A stretch of DNA of 64,000 nt from Neelides folsomi (taxonomy: Eukaryota > Arthropoda > Collembola > Neelipleona > Neelidae): NCBI GenBank assembly GCA_034687125.1, contig JAQGBZ010000155.1:62001-126000 (forward strand), given 5' to 3'. The notes below the pieces were generated by a model. That model saw nothing but the letters and a program-made list of their open reading frames with translations, ran no database searches and was not told the origin of the DNA. The stretch's first letter is position 1. Every line of letters starts with the position of its first letter. Shown in pieces: positions 11,491-23,591 of this stretch. The position numbers and the translations under genes were made by a program.

Positions 11491-13108
11491 ATGAGAGTCG
11501 CCGCACCGGGTAAAGTTATTCTACATGGAGAACACGCTGTCGTGTATGGAAAGAAGGCAATCGCTGCAAGTGTTGGTCTTTACACTTATCTCGACATTCA
11601 ACCTCATCCGTCTGTTCATATCAAATTCGCCGATGTTGGAATTAACTCTGATTTTACAATTAACCAACTGAAAGAATTAAAAGAAAGTGTTGGAGATAGT
11701 TACAAGTAATTCTATTTATTTTGAAACAAACAATTTAATAATACACTTCTAATAATTAAACTTAATTGTTATTTTATCTTAAACATTTTAAACATTAAAT
11801 AAATGTAAATAATATGGTATTCGCTGGATTAAAGCAAGGTAAATAAAATTGTTAGATATTTACTATCTCTTGCTTTACTCCATCGCATACAATTCATCAA
11901 AAATGTTTACAATAAACTATTTTAACTAAGGTTTAATATTGATGATTTTTAGGTATGATGTTTTAACAACTCAAGAAGAAATCCCTATCACGGACAACCT
12001 CACTACCATTCTGGGACAATTCATTGAAAAGAATACGGAATTATTTGGATGCGCCGAAGAGCTTAAAAGTGCTCAAATCGCCGCCTTCGAAGCTTTCCTT
12101 TTTCTTTTTATTACAATTTTCGATGAAATAGAACCGATGAGTTTTTCAATTGAAACGGAGCTTCCAGTCGGAGCAGGCCTTGGAAGTTCAGCGTCTTTCG
12201 CTGTAGCACTAGCTGGTGGACTCTTAATTGCAGCTAATAGGACCTCTGCCACTTCACCTGATCTCCACCTTGTAATTTCATTATAATCTCATAATATGTA
12301 ACTAAACCAGAAATCGTTAGAATTATTTTAATAAATAATTTTGATTATTTATATTTATTTTAGATTAACAAGTGGGCTTATGTAAGCGAAAAGTTTGTCC
12401 ATGGAAGTCCGAGTGGTGTAGACAATAGCGTGGCAACATTCGGAGGCGCAGTTGTTTTCAGGAAGGGAAGTCCATTTGAAAAAGTGCAATGTTCAGACAT
12501 AGAAGCAATCATCGTCAACACCAAAGTTCCGAGATCGACCAAAGATTTGGTTCGAAAGGTAAAATTCACTTTTTGATCCCAATCATTGTAATTTTATAAA
12601 TGAAATAATAGTAGTCTTTTGCCTTCTATTTTACCAAATGTCCTGTTCTGTACAAATATCTTATAGTTTTATTCGTTTCTTACTTTCTAATCCTATTAAA
12701 TTATTTGATTTCATATTAATATTTATTATTCAGGTTGCTGAACTGAAAATGAGCCAACCCGAAATGTTTGAAAAACTCATGGATGAAGTTGAGGAAATTG
12801 TCGAGAAAGCAGAAGAAATGATTAAGAAAGGCGGATCAACTTGTCCCGATCTTGTAGAGAAGAATCAAATTATCCTTGCACAACTTGGTGTATCCCACCC
12901 AGAATTGGATCTTGTTTTGTCATTGGGTCAGAACGTTGGAGCTTCAGGGAAGTTGACTGGTGCTGGAGGAGGAGGTTGTGCCTTCATTCTTAAAGAAAAT
13001 ATAACCAAGGAGAAGCTGGCTATTTTGAGAAAGGATCTTTCGCTTAATACATTCCAATATTGGGAGACCGGATTGTGTACGAAAGGATTTCATGTCATTT
13101 CAAATTAA
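11491..13108 (+). CDS. MVK: Mevalonate kinase
   Basis: Four exons (11491-11705, 11953-12271, 12364-12558, 12734-13108) give 367 residues; human MVK has 396. The enzyme phosphorylates mevalonate with ATP in the isoprenoid pathway, in the cytosol or peroxisome. All three GHMP kinase motifs are visible: an N-terminal APGKVILHGEHAVVYGK, the central ATP-binding PVGAGLGSSAS, and the C-terminal KLTGAGGGGCAF. The catalytic-aspartate region HGSPSGVDNSVATFGG is in exon 3. All joins keep the frame with GT-AG introns of 92-247 bp. Arthropods generally lack the squalene branch, so the product would feed juvenile-hormone-type terpenoids, ubiquinone, dolichol and prenylation; that is inferred from family knowledge. 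Confidence 0.97.
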
Positions 13109-14098
13109 AAGATAATTGACAATGACAATCTTTATAAGGTTTCTAATAATGTTAAATTATACATGATAAATAATTTTATAAATAAGAAATAATTTTACAA
13201 ATCGAGCTTTAATACAAATCGTTGTAAATTGTTGAATTAAAAGCAAAAGGATACAAATAACTATATAGTGTTACTATGTATAATCATTATGGAATTACCT
13301 GCATAATTATATTTATGTAATTTATGTAATACATACTCAAATTGAAAGTTACTTTTGATTAGTTGTCTAAAAAATTGTTAATTATGTGTGTTAAATTTAC
13401 AATTTACCAAATTGGAACAAAATTACTATATGAAAAATGTTATCGTAAAGTTTATTATGGATGAATGGTTTGTGATAAAAAGTCCAAATCGGCCCAATTC
13501 GGAAAATATTTGTCAACTAATCTTAATGTTTTTTGCACACAACACGTGGAAGCATCATCATCTCGTTCCCAATTTAGAAAGTCGGCAAATGGCTTAAAGA
13601 AACAGAACATTTAAAATGCATTATGTCTATTTTAAAGTGATGTTTGCATAGTTAAAATCCAATTATGGTGTTTTGGGGGATATGATAAGGCAAAGGGTCT
13701 TTGTGTTACAATTTAATTGCCAATGAATTATTACAATTGTTTGTCCTTAATTGTAAATGATGTAAAAACATGAATTTCTCTAAAAATCGATCGAAAATTT
13801 TCAGTATTTCGGCTCTGCAGCTTATCTCTAAGACTGCAGAGATTGCATATTATACTTACATGAAACGTACAACATGTAATACATGTAGTACAATATTATA
13901 TGAATAAGCACATAAGACATATACTTGCAAAGTAAAAATTCATATATAAATCTAAGGTATGTACATAAGGATGTTATATTACCCATTTACTTATATTTAC
14001 AGCCAATTTTGCTTTGTTACATATGTCCCAATTCATTTATAAAAGCACATATATACTTACATACATATGTACATATATCCTATACATACAGTAAAATA

Positions 14099-14118
14099 GT
14101 ACATACATACATACATAC
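14099..14118. repeat. (CATA)n microsatellite
   Basis: About five tetranucleotide units of CATA/ACAT. Confidence 0.75.
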
Positions 14119-15323
14119 CTCCTATTTAAATAAATAGTAAAATATAAGTGTGGGTTTGAATTCTGTACCTTTGTATGTAGATCTTATAAAACTATTCTTC
14201 ACATTTAAAGGCAATAATCAAAATACATGGGTGAGCATTGAAGCTCCTTATGTTATAATTTATAACAACTATGGTTGTTTGTTTAGTATCAGATGAGTTG
14301 AATCTAATAAACAAAAAGGTATACATCATTGGATGCATTTAGAAGATTTAGAGACTTCATGTTTACTTATGTATGTGTACCTTATATTATATATATATAT
14401 CTAATACATATTTACATTTACATATAGGTATGTTGGACTTGGTAGGTTAAGTATGTACTTGTGTACATGTAGGTATGAACATCCATACACTCACATATTA
14501 TATATTGAGTACGAGTAGTTATATGAATTTTCTTTAATTCTTTTCTCTCCGACCCTGGAAGACTCGTGGGGATGCTGGAGAGATTGGATCTTTATCTGCA
14601 TGGCTAGAGGTACTTGAATGAGGAATCTATTGGGAGATGAGGGGCGCAGGTAGTTGCTGCCCGTCCTCGTCCTCCCCTTCCGTAGGCATCTCACTCTACG
14701 AGTCTGGCCGATTCTCAGCGAGGGCTCATTCCTCTCCCGTCCACTGACGGATCTTCAGCAATCTCCACATTCATTCCCAGGAATCCACAATTGAAGAGAG
14801 ATTGAAGTCACCGGGAAATCAATCCTTCATTCCTCCCTACGACACATTCTCAATGATGTCTCCGTGTGGAGGGATTTAAGCAACTCATGTTTTTGACAAA
14901 CAACTGAAGTAACCATTTTTACGTAAAATTAGTCCCGTGGATTTCCATCCCTCTATGCACCATTAAAAGTGAAGACAGTTGGAAGAAAGATCGTGTATTG
15001 TCTCTCGGGCTTTTGTGTTGCTATTTTCTTCGTCTATTATTTCATCTCCATTGAATCTCGGTCGTCGGTGAGGAAGAGAAGAATTAACCAGCGGAGTGGA
15101 ACGGACGTAGACGGTTAGTAAATAAATAAAACATTTCACATTGACGCTTTAATTTTATCGAAATCATTTAATCTGTGAAGGGAACATTGTGTTTTTTCAA
15201 ATGAACAAATAACCGAACAGTAATTGTCATTTCAATACAAATTATCCAAGTTGAACTTGAAGAAGAATTAGAAAATTTAAACAGCAATGGAATGCAATGG
15301 ATAAATCTTTCAATTGTGTTGGT

Positions 15324-15339
15324 TTATTATTATTATTAT
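15324..15339. repeat. (TTA)n microsatellite
   Basis: Five TTA units in intergenic DNA. Confidence 0.75.
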
Positions 15340-15646
15340 CTCAAAGTGTCATTACCTATTTCACATATCCATTCTTCATTTCTTTTTCTCATATCGATTT
15401 CTATTTCTTACATTTTAAAAACATGAGAGCTGTCATCTGATCATATGGCATGAGAAAATGAAATTCCCTTGCTTTTCTTCATAAACTAACTATAGCTGCT
15501 TTAACCACTCAAAAACTACTGGTGTAATTGTAACATATATACTATAAATATTAGAAAGATCTTTATATAAAGCTATACTTAATATATATTGATATTTTAT
15601 AAATTTTAAAATTTTACCTATATTTATATAATTACTATTATATATA

Positions 15647-15648
<2 letters not shown>

Positions 15649-15681
<33 letters not shown>
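15649..15681. repeat. (TA)n microsatellite
   Basis: An uninterrupted run of about 16 TA units, the longest simple repeat in the window. Confidence 0.9.
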
Positions 15682-15685
<4 letters not shown>

Positions 15686-16310
15686 AAATATAAAATAATT
15701 TTGAATAATTTCATGTTGTTGTCTATTCTGTTAATTGGCTAAATCTAATTTGATTCGCTAAGGTGAGTTTCATAAATGGATAAAATTTTCATTAATTTAA
15801 CCACAAGAAAAAGAAATAGAAACCATGTTTTTATGTACACGACCACAATAATACCAAAATATAAAATGAGTGCAATAAATATTTTATAATAATAAATATA
15901 TAACTATGTATTTTTGCTCTCTATTTTGATATTTATTGTAGGTATAATGCATTTTGCATGAAATCGAAAATTAATTTTTTACTATATGTATTTAAAATTC
16001 TACAATTTCCTTAATATACATACATATTTCATATTTTTATAGTTGAACATTGAAGAATCTTAAGTATAATTTAGGTCACCTTTTATCATTCCTTTTGTTG
16101 ACAACAAATGGCAAAGAAAATATATAATGTTCATTCAAATAATCACCAATTAATTTTATAAATATTTAAAAGGAGGTAGGGGTTGAAATTTCAGCATACT
16201 AATTACCTAACCAAATGTAAGTAATAAGTTAATAGCTTGCATCAATAATATCTTTAAATATGTATAAATATGTATTATGTATCATATGTCATGTCATTTC
16301 GTATATGTCA

Positions 16311-16331
16311 GTGTGAAGTGTGAAGTGTGAA
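16311..16331. repeat. GTGTGAA x3 tandem repeat
   Basis: Three perfect copies of a 7-bp unit. Confidence 0.8.
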
Positions 16332-18353
16332 GAGGAATATTTCCATTGTTCTTCAATTTGATTCTACATTTTTAATAAGTTTAATAAAATTAAAACTGTT
16401 GCAATATCTACATTCTACATGCATTTTCTCTTCTTTGTTTACATTATGTATGTAAGATATTTCAATGCAGTTAGCATATCACTACTAATTATTATTAAGT
16501 ACTATGTATATATGTTATATTTAATTTGAACAGCATATTTACCTTTATAAAAGTCATAAATGCATAAATTCTTATTAATATAACTGGAATAGATATCTAA
16601 TGTAATTATTTAATTATAAGGACAGAATATTTGTATTGTAAGTAAACAAATTATTAAACGCATAAATTATATTTACACTAACTAACTAATAATGTTCAAA
16701 TATAGGTATAAAATGTTGTATTTGCAAATAATAAGTTGACATCTTCGATTATTTGTAAAAATATGTGATTAACTATACACTACATACTTACCTAAGTATG
16801 TAAATACCCCACCAATAATTTACATAGAGAATCATATACTTAAGTAGGTAGTTAGGTAATGTATTTATTTTATACTTATATAGTTAATCATTACTCTACT
16901 TAACAAGTCAGAAGAATTTCTAGTGGTAATTATCAAACTAAGTACCTAAGTATTTATCTTACCTGTAAAAACATAATTTTTCATCCAGTCATTATTTGAT
17001 ATGTTTAAACGTTGAGATAGCTAAATTTATCCTTGAATATGATTCACTTTCAGCCTGGGAATGTTCAAAGATTGTAAATGTTGAAGATTGATGGGAAAGT
17101 GTGGAGAGACGAAATGTAAAATTAAAATGTTTAAAATCCTCCTCAATCCACTTGAATGTGGGGAGATGTTGTGCATGAAGACATGCATACTCCTATCTCT
17201 TCACCATAAGCATCTATCCGACCAAAGGCACATCTGTACTCATTGGAGTCTTTTCAAGCTCAATAAACAGCAAATTGGAAAAAATGCGTGGAAGAATCAT
17301 TTTCACACGATGAGAAGTGCCAGGCATTGAAGGCACTGACTCCACGAACCTCTCATTAGATGAACCTAGGAAGAAAAAGACCTAATGTGTAATCCGGAGC
17401 CTCTGGGAAGCTCATCGAGCTGGCCCATACATCTTCTCCGGAATTGAAGCGAATTCCAAACATTACGATCTCACTACTATCCTGCATTCTCGAAGGTAGT
17501 TAGTTATATGCAACATCTGCAAGTTGGGTATATAGCTAGTAAAGATTTCTCGTTTTTTAAATGAAGACTCCTTCCCCCGACTTGTTTGACTGCCTTGCGT
17601 TAAAATGACAAAGTTTATCATTGGGAGTCACTTTTGACAGATTTCCAATTCATGAACGGAGTTAGCATTTGGCAATATATTAATGCGAGGAAGAGGAAGT
17701 TGCTGCTTCCTTGACATATCAATTATTATGAGATTCCCATCACCAGCGATCGGGAAGGAAATGGGTCTCGGTAATGATGACCAGCATCGTTTGAATATTT
17801 ATCCAACCTTTTACATCACCTCATTGGAGAACGTCTTTCATTCACTCCTCAAAGGCAGAGTCGTCGTTTGCCAAAAGTCTGACTTTTTTTACTACATGCC
17901 ATGCTGGTGCATTCCGTTTAACGCTCCGTCACGCAATAGCAATAATATATTTTCTAATAAGCCAATTTTATGTGTTTTATGAATATTCCACTTTTAAGAT
18001 GCCAATTTTCTTTCATTATGGACCAACAATAAAATTTTCTAAAGTGGCTAGACGATTAAAAACAAAGCTTAAAACAATACCTATCCAATTTTTATGATAC
18101 TAGGAATGGGTATGGCCATGAATACGTGGAATTTTAAAATATGTTAACATATAATCTATTTACTTGTTTACTTCTTGAGATTTTCAACTACGTTGATTGA
18201 TTTTCAACTAGGAGATTTTCAACTACAACTTTATTTGTGTATTATGTGTACTATAGGTATTAATGTATAGAATTAGTGTTTTAACATCTATTAAGTAGGT
18301 AATGGTAATGGGCCAATATTGGTATCAATGCATTTTTGTATGTTCAATCAATG

Positions 18354-19123
18354 TTCATAAGCAGGCTTGTCAAGAGAAAATTTCTCAAATAGAAGAAACG
18401 GAAAAAAACAGAAATATATAAGAAAATTTCTATTAGATCCAAATAGAAAAAAATGGGAAAATAGAAATATTTCATAAAATTTCTTCCTCGCCCAAATAGA
18501 AATAAATGAATTGATAAGAATAAATGTAATACTTCATTTATTTTGTATTTAAACAACAGAATAGAACTTTCAACACTTCCAAATAACTCATTTATGAACA
18601 TTATACAAAAGGAAGTTATTGGAAGTTTGACTGGCTCTGTGACGCTCATTCTACTAGAGATGGGCTTTACGATTTAGAAATGTATTATTTAATTTGAAAA
18701 GGGATCAGTTATTTCGTTTAAAAGCTTACGGATAATCCTCATCAGCGTCGTAAAAGGAAGGAGGAAAGCGAAAAGAGGAAACTGGTTGAATTACACCCAG
18801 ATTCATCTGCGGTAAAATCAGCCAGAAGTACTTATTGATGAAAATATATACAAGAAGATTAAGTAATTTTTAAATGAATAGTGATTATTTAAGAATAAGA
18901 ATTAAAATTATAGTAGCAGAACAGAATGACTTTGGAGGTTTCAAATATCAACACAAGTACGAAAGCAAGCTTTATCAGGAGGGCAACTTTTAGTTAAATA
19001 TAAATAGGTAGATTGAAGTATATGGAAGTAATAGAAAGTTTCTATTTTTTCCGTTTTTTCTATTTTTCCGTTTCTTTCTTTCTCAGGGGGAAAATAGAAA
19101 TAAATGACAAGCCTGTTCATAAG
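18354..19123. mobile_element. Non-autonomous hAT-like DNA transposon with intact 8-bp duplication
   Basis: The element proper is 18362-19115 (754 bp). It starts with CAGGCTTGTCA and ends with the exact reverse complement TGACAAGCCTG. Both ends are flanked by the same 8 bp, TTCATAAG (18354-18361 and 19116-19123), a perfect target-site duplication. An 8-bp duplication and terminal repeats opening with CAG are typical of the hAT superfamily. Subterminal regions are rich in short copies of AAATAGAAA and AACGGAAAAA in inverted orientation, possibly transposase-binding repeats. No transposase frame of useful length is present, so it must be mobilised in trans or be dead. Confidence 0.85.
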
Positions 19124-19990
19124 CCATAACTATTCACATATTATTATGAACATTTGCTAGATAATTTACCAATTCTGATTTGCAAAATGCTAGGGTACAA
19201 GCAGAGTTAAATAATTGCCACATGTGTATTTTATATATTTAGGTACGTATTGTATATATTTATCATATGTAAGTACTATGAAATGGTTAATGGTTTTCTA
19301 GTGTGCTTCTCTAATGGGTTTCCTCTTCCTTGATATTTGAAAGTGAATTTCCTTCTTTGATTTTGATTAGAAAATTAGAATTAGTGTATTTAATTTGGTA
19401 AACTGATTAAACATTCACAAGCTTTATAAGCTAGCATTCTAGATTAATTTGTACGTGCGTTATTAGATCATATAAGTGTACATCCTTCATCATGATTTCA
19501 CGATTTCCGATTGCTAGGTTGTAGGCGGATGATTCAAACAACTTGATTTAAGGGAATTTCTTTTTGCTCATTATTTTCTCATATATTTAATTTTTCCTCA
19601 TCTGACCTCAGGAATCTCGTTTATTTTTTGAAAAAAAAATGTCACTTACTTTACATCAAATTCCTCCATTTCCATGTGAATGCATCACCTTTTACAAATT
19701 CCATTAACATGGGGACTATAAAGTCTTGGAGATGTGAAAGAACATTCTTCTTGGGTGTTTTATTCATCGTTTGCTCCGTGAACTTGACGCTCGATTTGCA
19801 AAATCTCAGGTTAATTTGACCTAAAAGATCTAAGGTTACATTCAAACTTAACCCAGAGGAAATGCATGAAATAAGACTTTAAAGGTCTTACTTTACCTAT
19901 ATTACAATTATATGTAATATATGAACATTCACGCTGTTTTTATTCTTCCTGTAATACTATAGTTAGAAAAATACTCGAATATCGTTTACC
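19124..19990. other. Intergenic, nothing recognised
   Basis: AT-rich spacer between the hAT-like element and the SINE-like element. Two overlapping 63-64-codon frames on opposite strands near 19628-19845 have no family resemblance and no splice partners. Confidence 0.5.
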
Positions 19991-20247
19991 TATAAATACT
20001 GTGAGGATGCGCAGTCCTCAAAAGACGGTCGGAGCCTCGCCGTGCATAATTAGAGCCTCTTGCATCTCTAATTAGATGCATCATATCCCTGATCAAAGCG
20101 GGGTGCGATAAGGAGTAGGCTCGGTTGACCAAAAGGAGTAGGTCGCGGCACCGGAAATGTCGATTGCGGGTTCGAGTCCCTTCCCTTCCGACCCTTACTT
20201 TTTATCGCACTCTGCGTGAGGAATCCCTCGTAATACCATATAAATAC
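19991..20247. mobile_element. tRNA-derived SINE-like element
   Basis: A GC-rich block of about 240 bp (20000-20238) stands out from its AT-rich surroundings and is bounded by the 9-bp direct repeat TATAAATAC (19991-19999 and 20239-20247). Inside is an RNA polymerase III B-box-like GGGTTCGAGTCCC (20168-20180), about 50 bp after an A-box-like TAGGCTCGGTTGACC (from 20116). This is the spacing of a tRNA internal promoter on the plus strand. The arms do not fold into a full cloverleaf, so it is not a working tRNA gene. A further 9-bp pair, GTGCGATAA (20103-20111) and TTATCGCAC (20202-20210), encloses the tRNA-like part. Confidence 0.6.
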
Positions 20248-23200
20248 ATATACATTCGGTGTGAAAATACGTATATACCATACAACATACAAGTATTGTA
20301 ATTGTAATAAAAAAGGATACCATGTAGGTCTGTAGATATATACCCATTACACTATTAAATGCAAATAGTAAAGAAAAGTAATAAAAACTAGTAAAATATA
20401 AATAATTAGGTAATTATTAATATAAATAATTAACTTTAAGTAGGTAATACAACTACAATTATACTATAGGTGTCATTGTACTGGAGGACATGTTTGTGCG
20501 TTATATCCATATGTAACTTACAGTACTTTAGTTCACACTCTTCAAACATGTAGAATTACTTAAGTACATATATATGTAGTATATTATATACTCTGTAAGT
20601 AAATTGTGTGAGATTAGTTTGAAAAGTCAAGTAATAAGAAAGTTAGATCAAAAGATGAAGGTTAGTTAGAGAATGAAAAGTGGTGGAGATATGGGAAAGA
20701 AGCGGAGGAGTTGCTTCTTTCCACGAATGAATTCCTTGAGACCGTGAGACCCTCGACATGAAAGCAATTGTCTTCCATGGCGCGTCCTAAATGAGCCGCA
20801 TAAGATGAACCTTTTTGTCTTTGACAGAGATATGCTAGCGGTTCCCTTCCAACTTCTTATTAGGTATGTAGAATCTCTATATCACTCTTCTTGATGTGCA
20901 CGATTTGGAAGTGAGAAAGATATTTATACCATATAAACTTTACTCTTATGTAAGTTTGCTTGAATCAACATCCAATATGCTCCTAATGCAATAATAATAA
21001 TAATAATAATGGTCCAAATATTACACTCATTCATGACGAAAGATAATTTGGCTATTGTTGTCCTTTCCAACGGATAAAAGACGTGTAGGGAATTAATATT
21101 ATACATTGAAGGATTAGGAAAATTAAATAAGCTATAAAAACAACAGAAATCCAGATTTAAGTTTTAATAGCCTGCGGAAAGTCGGTCGCTCTCTCATCCC
21201 CATGTCGGAACTCTTGGAACTTTCATTCTCACCCGTTGGAGTGCGAATTTTACCATGAGGATGGGAATTGTGAAGATTAGGAGGGACGGAGTGACCGACT
21301 TTTGCCTTTGTCACTTTTATCTCCCCAACTTCACCCAGAATGTAATGAAGTGAGGAAGTTGTGGTTCATTACCGTCCCCTCACAGACGCCGTCATTCTGC
21401 ATTCAATGAATAGGAATTCGGAACCGCCAGGCTGCCACCACACCCTTCACATCTATGTATGTAATTGTCTTCTATTTACTCATTTCCTGTCTTGGTGGCA
21501 AGGCACGCGACGTCCAATATTTCCCTCACAATTGGAGCGGACATCGCAGGTGTTTTCACCGGCAGATGCATACATACACACGTCCGAATTTCCTCCATTA
21601 CGCAATCTTTTGTGAAGTGAATGTTTGCTCTGAACACTTTTACTTTCATTTAGCATTAAAACTGACAAGTTTAATTCGCTCACAGTAAATTTGTCTACGT
21701 AGAACCAAATGAATCAAATGATCCATTGATAAATTGTGGCTTCAATTCAGGTCAATTTATTTTCCATTAACATTGAATTTCATTAGTCCAACAATAAATC
21801 TAATGCGACTAATGAAATAATGACTATACATACATTGTACTGCTGTAATGTGTTATGTCTGTAAATTGGAAGTATGTGCACTGCTGACATTTTTAATGGT
21901 TTTAGTGATAAAACTCCAATAAAGTCAAACTAGAAATTTGCCACGTTATGCACACATTCTATTTTAGTAGACATTTTTGAATTTACGGATCCTTACATGG
22001 AGTGTTTGCCAAGGAAGGGCAAATTCATCATTAGTATAAAACATTTAAATTTTAAATAAACCTCGTTTCTTTAGCATTAAATTTAAGAAAGGGAAAACGA
22101 ACGAATTTAAATTTTTAGGAATAATTGTTTCAAGTCCAAGATACTAAAGTTGACTGAACAATAAGATAAGGCATAAAATGGGATTTTGCTTACGGCGAAA
22201 GGTAATTTGTCTTACTTGCAAAGTTCTTTAAATTTATTTGCTATGCTAAGTAAGTTGATGCGGATGTGAATGGAAATTTGCCAGGTAGATTCTATTAACA
22301 TTTCATTGTAAAGAATACAAAAATTAGGAAAAGCTATTATTGTTGCGAATGAGGAAATTTGCATTTACATCGAAATTATACGAGAGATAGTAGCGATGTG
22401 AGTTGATTTTCTTTAAGGGTGGAAAAAGAGCCAAAGGAGTTTGTCACATGTGAAAGAGTTATAATTTTCCACTCATTGTCTTCACTCTATATTTTAGAAA
22501 TGTGCATACATACATATACCTATATGATATGTGAAGTAAATACATATTATATTGTACTAGCTATATAAATTACTATGTTTCGGTGAAAATACTTAAAATG
22601 CCTCGAAAGCTCAAGATTAACACGACTTATCTTTGGAATATAAATTAGAATGAAATGTATACTTGTGAAAAGATTTTATACACTTTATCAACTACACGTG
22701 AAAAGTATTCTAGGTAAACCTAAATACTTTCGTCTTTTAAGATAACCTGTAAGCTTTATAAATACTTACTCTACATACTTACATTTAGGCTTGGTAGTTG
22801 TAATTATGTATATTAATGACCAATAAGTCCAAACATATATCTTTGTATTTATGTATTTGGTGTACGTATAGTATATGATGTATCAAAGTATCAATAATAA
22901 TAAATTCAAGGTATTAAACATGTTTCGTTATTTCATTGATCTGTAAAAAAAGACTCCTTAAATTCTTTTTTATGGATAAAAATATTTTTTTCTTTTTTTG
23001 TTTATAACAGTTTAACCTATTTCTACATTTTCTTATCCAAAAATAACAACCTTTTAATATAGCTTACGCTTTTAAAAAAACAAGGATAAACACATTGTAA
23101 TTGTAATGTTTTAGCTTTTAATTTGATCTTCATATGCAGACTCACAGGCACATGATGTTTTTCAGCTTAAAAATGAAATTTGATCAACGTCTCACAAACA

Positions 23201-23591
23201 ACTCCTACTTTTATAAGGCATTATGGAATAAACAAAGAAATGAGTTATACCATACATACCTAAGTACTATAGCAAAAAAGTAAATACCTATATTATATAA
23301 TATGTTACCTAGTTATATAATATACATACTTATATGGTAGTATGTTCTTAGGTATATACAATACATATATGTATTCTCTAAATGACGTCTAGGTAATAAA
23401 CTCTGGTGTAAATATTTCTGCTAGTTATCGATGTAAGTAGTGCTTTTAGCATTAAATAATAATTAAATCAATATGAAATTGAAGAACACCTAGTTTTTCT
23501 TCAAAACATAAATTTTCTTGTTTTGAACATCATTGGATTATTCATGAAGTTTATTTATTTGGTTGAGTAATCATTGTCTATTTTTATGTAG
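20248..23591. other. Gene desert, right part
   Basis: AT-rich DNA with an (AAT)7 tract at 20990-21010. A GC-richer patch at 20690-21600 has short open frames on both strands without recognisable content. Because the next exon opens at a splice acceptor, the upstream exon(s) and promoter of the 23592 gene probably lie here, but I cannot place them. Confidence 0.45.
20990..21010. repeat. (AAT)n microsatellite
   Basis: Seven AAT units. Confidence 0.85.

Larger units (their letters stand above)
13109..18353. other. Gene desert, left part
   Basis: AT-rich DNA with no supported exon. It holds a (CATA)n tract near 14099-14118, (TTA)5 at 15324-15339, a long (TA)n tract at 15649-15681, a 7-bp GTGTGAA triplicate at 16311-16331 and a short CTCTGCAG/CTGCAGAG inverted repeat at 13813-13841. 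A GC-richer block at 14520-15110 and one at 17340-17960 have open frames on one or other strand but no family resemblance. Confidence 0.5.

Noticed and set aside
14491-14694. A 67-codon minus-strand frame
   Set aside because: No similarity or splice partner; the flanks are microsatellite-rich.
20103-20210. A functional tRNA gene at the B-box site
   Set aside because: The B-box is good, but T-arm and acceptor pairing are incomplete and the A-to-B region does not form a cloverleaf, so a tRNA-derived repeat fits better.
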